Shown: piece by piece, positions 9,300 through 16,837 of the stretch
How positions within the stretch are numbered: the first letter of the stretch is position 1
Layout of the letters: the number at the start of each line of letters is the position of its first letter
Assembly (NCBI GenBank): GCA_903832055.1
Contig: CAILAC010000010.1
Location: 1-64,000, forward strand
Length of the DNA: 64,000 nucleotides
Source: an uncultured Acidobacteriota bacterium
GTDB taxonomy: Bacteria; Acidobacteriota; Terriglobia; Terriglobales; Acidobacteriaceae
Direction of reading: 5' to 3'
The notes under the pieces: model-generated
Seen by the model: the letters and a program-made list of their open reading frames with translations, nothing else
Databases searched by the model: none
Told to the model about the DNA's origin: nothing
Position numbers and translations under genes: made by a program

Positions 9300-12263
9300 A
9301 TGAGCGCCACCACGCCGTTTCCAATCCTGAGCCAAATTTCGGAACACACGCATCGGCATCCGCATGAGCGCTTTGCAGAGAACGCGGCGGCGGTGCGGGC
9401 TCTTGAAGCACAGCTACGCGCCACGGTCAAAGGCGAAGTGCGCTTTGACGAGAGTTCGCGCGCGCTCTATGCAGCAGACGCCTCAAATTATCGCCAGGTG
9501 CCGATCGGTCTGGTGATTCCTCGCGACATCGACGACGTGGTCGCGACCATCGCCGCCTGCCGCGAACACGGCGCGCCGGTACTCTCGCGTGGCGGCGGCA
9601 CGAGCCTCTCTGGCCAATGCTGCAACGTGGCCGTGATTCTGGATTTCTCGAAATACATGCGCTCGATCATCGAGCTCGACCCCGCGACGCGTCTTGCGCG
9701 AGTGCAGCCGGGAATCGTGCTAGATGCTCTGCGCTTTGAGGCCGAGCGCCACGAGCTCACCTTTGCCCCCGACCCTGCCACGCACAGCCGCTGCACGCTG
9801 GGAGGCATGATTGGGAACAATTCCTGCGGCGTACATGCGCTGATGGGCGGCAAAACGGTCGATAACATCGAGGCACTGGACATTCTGCTCTACGACGGCA
9901 CACGGATGCGCGTCGGGCGTACGACCGAAGAAGAGTTGGAATCGATCATCGCCAGTGGTGGCCGCCGGGGCGAGATTTACGCCGGGCTGCGGCGGCTGCG
10001 CGATACGTATTCTGAACTGGTGCGGCAGCGGTTCCCCGACATTCCCCGGCGCGTCTCCGGCTACAACCTCGACCAACTGCTGCCGGAAAATGGATTCAAC
10101 GTGGCACGGGCGCTCGTCGGCACTGAAGGCACCTGCGTCACGATTCTTGAGGCGCATTGCGAGCTGAAACCCAGCCCCCAGCATCGCCGCCTCGTCGCGC
10201 TCGGCTTTGCCGATGCCTTTATCGCGGCCGACCACGTTCCGGCGGTCCTGCGACATCAACCGATCGGCCTGGAGGGTTTCGACGGCCTGCTCGTAGACTT
10301 CATGCTGCGCAAGAACCTTGTTCCGGACGACGTGCGGCTGCTTCCGGCGGGGCGCGGCTTTCTGCTGTGCGAATTTGGGGCCGATTCTGACGCAGCAGTT
10401 GAGCAGATGGTGGAGGGCCTGCTCGCCGCGACGCCTTCCTTTCCCCAACTCCCCGTCATCGCCCGCTATTCAGCAGAAGAGGCAGCGCGCGTTTGGAAGG
10501 TGCGCGAATCCGCCCTCGGCGCGACGGTCTTTGTGCCCGGTGAAAAAAGCGGCTGGGAAGGCTGGGAAGACTCCGCCGTGCCACCGGAGCACCTGGGTGC
10601 CTACCTGCGCGAACTCTTCACCCTCATCGAGCAATTCGGCTACCGCACCCCGATGTATGGGCATTTCGGCCAGGGCTGCGTACATTTGCGCATCACCTTT
10701 GAGATGAAGACGGCCGAGGGAATTGCGAAATTTGAGCGATTCATCGACCTTGCCGCAGACATCGTCCTGAAATATGGCGGCTCCTTTTCCGGCGAACACG
10801 GCGACGGACAGGCCCGCGCCGCTCTTCTTCCAAAGATGTTTGGCCCTGAGCTGATGGGAGCTTTTGCCGAGTTCAAGGCGCTCTGGGACCCCCTCAACCG
10901 GATGAATCCCGGCAAGCTCATTGACCCGGTCGCAGTCTACGGAGCAGCAGAAAATCTGCGCTTTGGTGCTGGATTTGAACCTCGCCACGAGAAGACCTGG
11001 TTTACCTACCCAAACGATGGCGGCTCCTTCAGCGAGGCCACAGAACGCTGCGTCGGCGTCGGCGCCTGCCGCAAAGTTGACCACGGCACCATGTGCCCCA
11101 GCTACATGGCCACCCGGGAGGAAAAGCACTCAACCCGCGGCCGCGCCCATCTGCTGTGGGAGATGCTTGAGGGCAAAGTACTCCAGGGCGGCTGGCGCAA
11201 CAAACAGGTCAAGGAAGCCCTCGACCTCTGCCTCGCCTGCAAGGCCTGCAAGACCGAGTGCCCGGTGAATGTCGATATTGCGACCTGGAAGTCGGAGTTT
11301 CTTGCCCACCATTATGAGGGGCGTGTGCATCCCTTGCAGCACTATGCCTTTGGATACATGGACCGCTGGGCCAGCATGGCATCTGCGGCTCCGTGGCTGG
11401 CAAATCTGCCGATGAAGCTGCCTGGAGTCAATTCGCTGGTCAAAGCGGCGCTCGGAATTGCGCTGCAGCGCGAACTGCCGCAGTTCGCCGCAAGGAATTT
11501 TCGCGCGAATTATAGCGGCAGTGCTGCCACAGCAAATGCTGTGCTGCTCTGGCCGGATACGTGGAACAACTACTTCCATCCCGAGGCTCTGACGGCCGCC
11601 GCCGCTGTGCTGACACAGACCGGGCAGGCCGTGCAGGTGCCTAAAGAGCACATCTGCTGCGGGCGGCCGCTTTACGACTTCGGCTTTCTCGATGAAGCTC
11701 GCAACTATCTCCTGCGGATTCTGGAGCGTCTGGCCCCCCAAATCGACGCGGGCATCCCCGTAGTCATGCTGGAGCCAAGCTGCGCCAGCGTCTTTCGCGA
11801 TGAGCTCCTGAACTTTTTTCCGAACGACGAGCGGGCCATCCGCCTCGCCGGCCAAACCATGCTTTTCAGCGAAATCGTCGCCAAAAATGCTGCCAACTGG
11901 GCACCCCCCGACCTGGCAGGCAGACGCATCCTGCTCCACGGGCATTGCCACCAGAAGTCGATGTTCACCATGAAAGATGAGTTGACCCTTCTGCGGTCAA
12001 CCGGAGCCGATGTCGAGATGCTCGACTCCGGCTGCTGCGGCATGGCGGGGCCATTTGGCTTTGAAAAGGACAAGTACGAGGTTTCGCAGGCGATTGGCGA
12101 GCGGGTGCTGCTGCCCGCCGTGAGAGCAGCGCAGCCGGACACGATTTTGGTGAGCAATGGATTCAGTTGCCGCGAGCAGATTGCGCAAAACACACCCCGG
12201 CGCGCCGTACATCTCGCCGAAGTGCTGGCCGGTCGGTGCAATTCGAAAGCAGAGGAGCGATGA
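9300..12263 (+). CDS. FAD-linked oxidase with Fe-S and CCG domains (D-lactate/glycolate dehydrogenase-like)
   Basis: A 987-residue fusion. It has an N-terminal PCMH-type FAD-binding domain (SRGGGTSLSGQCC, GGMIGNNSCGVH), an FAD-oxidase C-terminal domain, and a ferredoxin-like section with two cysteine clusters (CVGVGACRK...MCPSY and CLACKACKTECPVNVD). Two cysteine-rich CCG segments follow (HICCGRPLYDFG, DSGCCGMAGPFG). The arrangement matches quinone-linked D-2-hydroxyacid dehydrogenases of the YdiJ/Dld type, which oxidise D-lactate, D-2-hydroxyglutarate or glycolate at the membrane. The ATG at 9300 is preferred; an in-frame TTG at 9273 is possible. It is coupled by a four-base overlap to the lactonase gene, so it may oxidise a 2-hydroxyacid released by the downstream pathway. 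Confidence 0.88.
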   Translation: MSATTPFPILSQISEHTHRHPHERFAENAAAVRALEAQLRATVKGEVRFDESSRALYAADASNYRQVPIGLVIPRDIDDVVATIAACREHGAPVLSRGGGTSLSGQCCNVAVILDFSKYMRSIIELDPATRLARVQPGIVLDALRFEAERHELTFAPDPATHSRCTLGGMIGNNSCGVHALMGGKTVDNIEALDILLYDGTRMRVGRTTEEELESIIASGGRRGEIYAGLRRLRDTYSELVRQRFPDIPRRVSGYNLDQLLPENGFNVARALVGTEGTCVTILEAHCELKPSPQHRRLVALGFADAFIAADHVPAVLRHQPIGLEGFDGLLVDFMLRKNLVPDDVRLLPAGRGFLLCEFGADSDAAVEQMVEGLLAATPSFPQLPVIARYSAEEAARVWKVRESALGATVFVPGEKSGWEGWEDSAVPPEHLGAYLRELFTLIEQFGYRTPMYGHFGQGCVHLRITFEMKTAEGIAKFERFIDLAADIVLKYGGSFSGEHGDGQARAALLPKMFGPELMGAFAEFKALWDPLNRMNPGKLIDPVAVYGAAENLRFGAGFEPRHEKTWFTYPNDGGSFSEATERCVGVGACRKVDHGTMCPSYMATREEKHSTRGRAHLLWEMLEGKVLQGGWRNKQVKEALDLCLACKACKTECPVNVDIATWKSEFLAHHYEGRVHPLQHYAFGYMDRWASMASAAPWLANLPMKLPGVNSLVKAALGIALQRELPQFAARNFRANYSGSAATANAVLLWPDTWNNYFHPEALTAAAAVLTQTGQAVQVPKEHICCGRPLYDFGFLDEARNYLLRILERLAPQIDAGIPVVMLEPSCASVFRDELLNFFPNDERAIRLAGQTMLFSEIVAKNAANWAPPDLAGRRILLHGHCHQKSMFTMKDELTLLRSTGADVEMLDSGCCGMAGPFGFEKDKYEVSQAIGERVLLPAVRAAQPDTILVSNGFSCREQIAQNTPRRAVHLAEVLAGRCNSKAEER

Positions 12264-13159
12264 CGCTGCAGCCTGAACTTATCGCCGATTACGCCTGTGA
12301 AACGGGCGAAAATCCACTGTGGCACGCCCAGGAGCAGCGGCTCTACTGGACCGACATTCCCCGGGGAAGGCTCTTCCGCTACGACCCGGTAACCGGCCTG
12401 CACCAGCAGATTTATCAGGCGCGGCCAGTTGGCGGATTTACCGTGCAGGCGGATGGTTCGTTACTGCTTTTCATGGACCACGGCACTGTGGCTCTCTGGC
12501 GTGGCGGCGTGCTGACCGAGATGATTGCTGAGATTCCAGCCGAACGGGAGTCGCGCTTCAACGACGTGATTGCTGACCCGGCGGGGCGCGTTTTTTGCGG
12601 AACCATGTCAACGCCGACAGAGAAGGGCCGCCTCTACCGCCTCGACTGTGATGGCTCGCTCCACGTAGTTCTTGAGGGAATCGGCTGCTCCAATGGCATG
12701 GCCTTTTCGCCCGACGGCAAGGGTTTCTACTACACGGATTCATTTGCGCACGAGATCTACCTCTTCGACTACGACATCGCAGACGGCTCGATCAGCAACC
12801 AGCGTGTTTTCAAACGGTTTGCCCCCGATGACGGCTTTCCAGACGGGGCAACCCTTGATGCCCAGGGCCGGCTTTGGTGTGCGCTCTGGGATGGCTCCGC
12901 CGTGGTGCGGCTCGATAATGATGGCACGGTTCAGCAGCAGATTCCGCTGCCAGTCGGCAAGGTTTCAAGCCTCACCTTTGGCGGCGCTGGCTACGGAGAC
13001 ATGTACATCACGACCGCTGGCGGCAACGACAAAGCCACAGAGGGGGCGCTGGCCGGAGGGCTGTTTCGCCTGCGGGGCATCGCAAAAGGTGTGCCGGAGT
13101 TTGTCTCGCGCGTTTCTTTCAAACAACACACCGATGCCACTACGGTATCCAAAGACTGA
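12260..13159 (+). CDS. SMP-30/gluconolactonase family lactonase
   Basis: A 299-residue beta-propeller lactonase, predicted to open a sugar-1,4- or 1,5-lactone to the aldonate. Family metal-site positions are visible: the acidic residue in GENPLW near the N-terminus, the asparagine in RFNDV and SNGMAF, and the aspartate in the segment around DDGFPDGATLDAQG. The ATG at 12260 overlaps the stop of the upstream dehydrogenase by four bases. Together with the adjacent aldose dehydrogenase and FAH hydrolase, it fits the second step of an oxidative sugar pathway. No sugar-acid dehydratase is present in this window. Confidence 0.88.
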   Translation: MTLQPELIADYACETGENPLWHAQEQRLYWTDIPRGRLFRYDPVTGLHQQIYQARPVGGFTVQADGSLLLFMDHGTVALWRGGVLTEMIAEIPAERESRFNDVIADPAGRVFCGTMSTPTEKGRLYRLDCDGSLHVVLEGIGCSNGMAFSPDGKGFYYTDSFAHEIYLFDYDIADGSISNQRVFKRFAPDDGFPDGATLDAQGRLWCALWDGSAVVRLDNDGTVQQQIPLPVGKVSSLTFGGAGYGDMYITTAGGNDKATEGALAGGLFRLRGIAKGVPEFVSRVSFKQHTDATTVSKD

Positions 13160-13204
13160 ATTCCACCAAAAATCTGACTTTTGAACCGATTGAAAGGGAA
13201 ATCA

Positions 13205-14050
13205 ATGAAACTGCTTCGCTATGGAAAAGCTGGTTGCGAACGCCCTGGGCTACTGGATGCCGAGGGCAAGCTGCGCGATCTTTCGGGCATCCTGAATGAC
13301 ATCACCGGCGCGGCGCTCGACCCGGAATCCCTGGAAAACCTCCGTCAACTCGATCCAGCGGCGCTGCCACTCGTTTCGGGTACGCCACGGATTGGTCCTT
13401 GCGTTGGCAGCGTCGGCAAGTTCATCTGCATTGGCCTCAACTACTCTGACCACGCGGCAGAGTCGGGCATGGCCGTCCCCGCCGAGCCAGTTGTCTTTAT
13501 GAAGGCCACCTCGGCCATCTGCGGGCCAAACGATAACGTCATCATCCCCCGCAACTCGCTGAAGACCGACTGGGAGGTGGAGCTTGGCGTAGTCATCGGC
13601 AAGGAAGCGAAGTACGTTCCGATCGAAGATGCATTGAGCTACGTTGCCGGCTACTGCGTGGTCAATGACCTCTCTGAGCGAGCCTTTCAACTGGAGGGAA
13701 CCGGCCAGTGGGTCAAGGGCAAGAGCGCCGACACTTTTGGCCCCATCGGCCCCTGGCTGGTCACTGCTGACGAAGTGCCAGACCCGCAAAATCTCGGCAT
13801 GTGGCTTGAAGTCGACGGGCACCGCTACCAGAGTGGAAACACCGCGACAATGGTCTTTGGCGTGGCCCACCTGGTCAGCTATCTGAGCCGCTACATGAGC
13901 CTCCAAGCAGGCGACATCATCTCCACCGGCACGCCTCCGGGCGTAGGTCTAGGCCAAAAGCCGCCTGTCTACTTGCGCGCCGGCAATGTGATGCGCCTCG
14001 GCATTGACGGCCTCGGAATCCAACAGCAAACTACAGTTCCCTGCCCTTAA
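13205..14050 (+). CDS. fumarylacetoacetate hydrolase-fold hydrolase (2,4-diketo-3-deoxy-sugar-acid type)
   Basis: A 281-residue FAH-superfamily enzyme. The metal-binding acids are visible in TDWEVELGVVIG and in VVNDLSERAFQ, with the FGPIGPWLVT and STGTPPGVGLG segments typical of this group. Its length and pattern are closest to 2,4-didehydro-3-deoxy-L-rhamnonate/L-fuconate hydrolases, which cleave a diketo sugar acid to pyruvate and lactate; this is recalled family knowledge and a ureidoglycolate-lyase-like role is the alternative. AAGGGAAA lies just before the ATG at 13205. It is the last gene of the dehydrogenase-lactonase operon, where lactate production would explain the lactate-dehydrogenase-like partner. 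Confidence 0.85.
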   Translation: MKLLRYGKAGCERPGLLDAEGKLRDLSGILNDITGAALDPESLENLRQLDPAALPLVSGTPRIGPCVGSVGKFICIGLNYSDHAAESGMAVPAEPVVFMKATSAICGPNDNVIIPRNSLKTDWEVELGVVIGKEAKYVPIEDALSYVAGYCVVNDLSERAFQLEGTGQWVKGKSADTFGPIGPWLVTADEVPDPQNLGMWLEVDGHRYQSGNTATMVFGVAHLVSYLSRYMSLQAGDIISTGTPPGVGLGQKPPVYLRAGNVMRLGIDGLGIQQQTTVPCP

Positions 14051-14064
14051 GGCAGCGACCAGAC

Positions 14065-14108
14065 GCGCACGAACCTCAAATCTCCCTGTTCTACTGAGGT
14101 TCGTGCGC
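14065..14108. repeat. perfect 14-bp inverted repeat in the 14051-14421 gap
   Basis: GCGCACGAACCTCA at 14065-14078 and its exact complement at 14095-14108 enclose a 16-base loop, 14 bases after the FAH-hydrolase stop. There is no T-run after either arm, so it is not a standard intrinsic terminator, though it may end or stabilise the upstream transcript. The rest of the gap (to 14421) shows no convincing gene; it should hold the promoter of the large cytochrome operon, but I cannot place it. Confidence 0.7.
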
Positions 14109-14421
14109 ATCGCCGTTTGCTGGATGCGAGCCTCTCCAGCGAGCCTTCGTCTGTACAAATTTCCTCCCTCAGCCAGCTTGAATCTGCCGGTCCGGTCCAG
14201 GCCTTTATCCCCTTTATTCACGCGAAGCTATATTTTTCTCTCCCCGTCCACACCCCTATGTCTTTATGGGAATGGCGTTTATCCAGAATCGATGCTCCGG
14301 AATTGGATGCCGCAGTTCCGAGCCGATAAGGGGTGAACTGGCCTACCACGCGGCGATGACCGACCGGGTCCAAACTCAGTGCGACGGCCTGGCATCAACG
14401 AACTCTCGCCGTCCAGCCCTC

Positions 14422-16758
14422 ATGGGTTCATCCTTGCTTCCTCGGAAGTTTCGATCTTCCTGGCTCACATGGGTTTTCCTTGCCGTCTTTGCACCGATTT
14501 TGTTGATTTCGGCCAAAGCTCAGATCTCACCCGGTCCACTTTCGCAGGCTCACCAAAGCTTGAACGGAGCTTCCAACTGCACCAAATGCCACTCTGTCTC
14601 CACCAGTTCTCCCACCTTTCGCTGCCTTGATTGCCACCAGCCGATTGCCGCTGAACTGAATCAGCACAAGGGGCTCCACGCTACGTTTCCACAGGCAGGC
14701 CCCCCTGGCGCGGCATGCGTCAAGTGCCACTCTGACCACAATGGAGCCAATTTCTCTCTGTTGCACTGGGACCCGACCCCAAGAGGCTTTGATCATTCAA
14801 AGACGGGATTCACGCTCGACGGCAAGCACAGCGGCGTCGCCTGCCGGTCTTGTCATGCACCGCAACATATTACGCCGGCAGCAAGGGCTCAACTGCCCCA
14901 GGTAGATCTCGGCAAAACGTGGCTGGGCATGGCAACCAACTGCCTGAGCTGTCATGAAGACAAGCATCAGGGACGCTTTGGCGTGAACTGCGCCCAGTGC
15001 CACTCAACTGCAGGTTGGAAAGACGCCAGAGTGGACGCGCATGGATTTGACCACTCCAAAACGCACTTTGCGCTGACCGGGATGCACCAGAAGGTAGCCT
15101 GCGAAAAATGTCACACTCCCGGATCAGACGGGCAGCCGCGATTCGCTGGCATCCAGTTTGCCACCTGCGCAGTCTGCCACAGTGATCCGCACAAGGGAGC
15201 GTTCAAGCAGGGTTGCGAAAGCTGCCACACTACCCTTACATGGAAAAAATCCTCCTTCGTCTCGACCTTTGACCATTCAAAAACTGCCTACCCACTGGCA
15301 GGTAAGCACCTGGATGTCGCCTGCCTGACCTGCCACAAGGGCGGCGACTTCAAGACGCCTATCCCGCACAATCAATGTGCCGACTGCCACAAGCAGGACC
15401 CGCACAGCGGTCAGTTTGCCAAACGCGCCGATGGCGGCAAGTGCGAGAGCTGCCACACGGTCAGCGGCTTCAAGCCCTCTACCTTTGCCACAGCCGACCA
15501 TGCCCGGACAGGCTTTCCTCTGAACTCACCCCATGCGCTGGTTAAGTGTGCCGACTGCCACACTCCTGCTGGACCGCAGACCCGCTTCAAGATCAAGTTT
15601 GCACTCTGCATCGACTGCCACCAGGACCCGCACAAAGGTCAGTTTGCTGGCGATCCCTGGCAGAACCAATGTCAGAAATGCCACTCTGGCCTCACGTTCA
15701 AGAAACAAAATATGACTCTCCTCGAGCACCAGAAGACACGCTTCCCGCTCACCGGCGGGCACGTTGCCGTGGCCTGCATCGACTGCCATAAGCCTGTGCC
15801 GGGCTCGACTACAGCCGTATTCCACTTTGCCAATCTGACCTGCACCACTTGCCACGAAGACATTCATCATGGCGAATTCGCAGCGCGCATGTCTGTGCTC
15901 TCCAACGCGGGCAAACCGCTCGGTTGCGAAGCCTGCCACTCGAACAAGGACTGGAAAGATATCGCACGCTTTGATCATGCAAGCACACACTTTCCGCTTG
16001 AGGGTTCACATCGAGCTGTGGCTTGCATTGATTGCCACAAACCGCCCAACCTCGAACAAAATCTGATCCATGTTCAGTTTTCACAAGCATCTTCAAAGTG
16101 CGTCGATTGCCATCAAAGCCCGCACGGTGGCCAGTTCAAAGAGCGCGAACTGAATTGCTCTTCCTGCCATAACAGCAACAAGTGGCGGCCGTCACTCTTT
16201 GATCACGAGAAGACATCGTTTTCACTTAAAGGTGGGCATCAGGACGTACGCTGCGCAGCCTGCCACACAAACAAGAAATCGGTTGAAGACACGATGGTGT
16301 TGCTCTACAAGCCCACGCCAAGTGCCTGTGCGGATTGTCATGGCACCAACATACCAGCACCCGGTAAACAATCACTGCTTCGGATTCCAAATCGCAACCC
16401 TGATTGGCAGCAAAAGACAGTTGCATTCCGCGTTGCTTCACCTGCAACCGTCAACCACAATTGCTTCGCTCACCAAACGATTATGCCATCGTCAAAACCC
16501 TCGAAGTTGTTTGTATCTATTTCATTGCCATCAGGAAACACTGCTACTGGAATCGCGGCTTCCTTCGGGAGAGCCGGCTCTAACGAGTCATCGGCAATGC
16601 AGCCTATACGCCCGCTGCGCAAGAATGCCTCCAGCCAGCTACAACGTTCCGCTAAAAGACAACGTGTGCAGAGCACTCGTGAATCTGCAATCAGCAGTTC
16701 ACCTTTCAGCACATTTGACTTTTCTAATACTCCGCCGATAACTACGGTTCAGGGGTAG
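14422..16758 (+). CDS. 23-heme c-type cytochrome
   Basis: An exported 778-residue protein with 23 CxxCH heme-attachment motifs by direct count, the first at about residue 53 and the last near residue 635. A hydrophobic segment at 14-32 is the export signal. Many hemes fall in degenerate modules with the pattern FDH-x-KT-x-F-x-L-x-G-x-H before VAC-x-x-CH, supplying distal histidines. The ATG at 14422 gives a normal signal peptide; in-frame ATGs at 14266 and 14356 are possible and none has a clear ribosome site. The last ~135 residues have no heme motif and look unlike the rest. It is first in a six-gene operon with a 34-heme cytochrome and a barrel, suggesting long-range electron transfer in the periplasm or outside. 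Confidence 0.88.
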   Translation: MGSSLLPRKFRSSWLTWVFLAVFAPILLISAKAQISPGPLSQAHQSLNGASNCTKCHSVSTSSPTFRCLDCHQPIAAELNQHKGLHATFPQAGPPGAACVKCHSDHNGANFSLLHWDPTPRGFDHSKTGFTLDGKHSGVACRSCHAPQHITPAARAQLPQVDLGKTWLGMATNCLSCHEDKHQGRFGVNCAQCHSTAGWKDARVDAHGFDHSKTHFALTGMHQKVACEKCHTPGSDGQPRFAGIQFATCAVCHSDPHKGAFKQGCESCHTTLTWKKSSFVSTFDHSKTAYPLAGKHLDVACLTCHKGGDFKTPIPHNQCADCHKQDPHSGQFAKRADGGKCESCHTVSGFKPSTFATADHARTGFPLNSPHALVKCADCHTPAGPQTRFKIKFALCIDCHQDPHKGQFAGDPWQNQCQKCHSGLTFKKQNMTLLEHQKTRFPLTGGHVAVACIDCHKPVPGSTTAVFHFANLTCTTCHEDIHHGEFAARMSVLSNAGKPLGCEACHSNKDWKDIARFDHASTHFPLEGSHRAVACIDCHKPPNLEQNLIHVQFSQASSKCVDCHQSPHGGQFKERELNCSSCHNSNKWRPSLFDHEKTSFSLKGGHQDVRCAACHTNKKSVEDTMVLLYKPTPSACADCHGTNIPAPGKQSLLRIPNRNPDWQQKTVAFRVASPATVNHNCFAHQTIMPSSKPSKLFVSISLPSGNTATGIAASFGRAGSNESSAMQPIRPLRKNASSQLQRSAKRQRVQSTRESAISSSPFSTFDFSNTPPITTVQG

Positions 16759-16837
16759 CGAATAACTACGGCTTAAAAGAACCGGAAGTGCTTTCAAGGC
16801 CGCCGGTCGCGTGAAGACGCATTGGATGGAGAGGTAT

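Noticed and set aside
10470-11951. Minus-strand frames opposite the FAD-linked oxidase
   Set aside because: The plus strand encodes a complete, motif-bearing protein; the opposite frames are GC-driven shadows.
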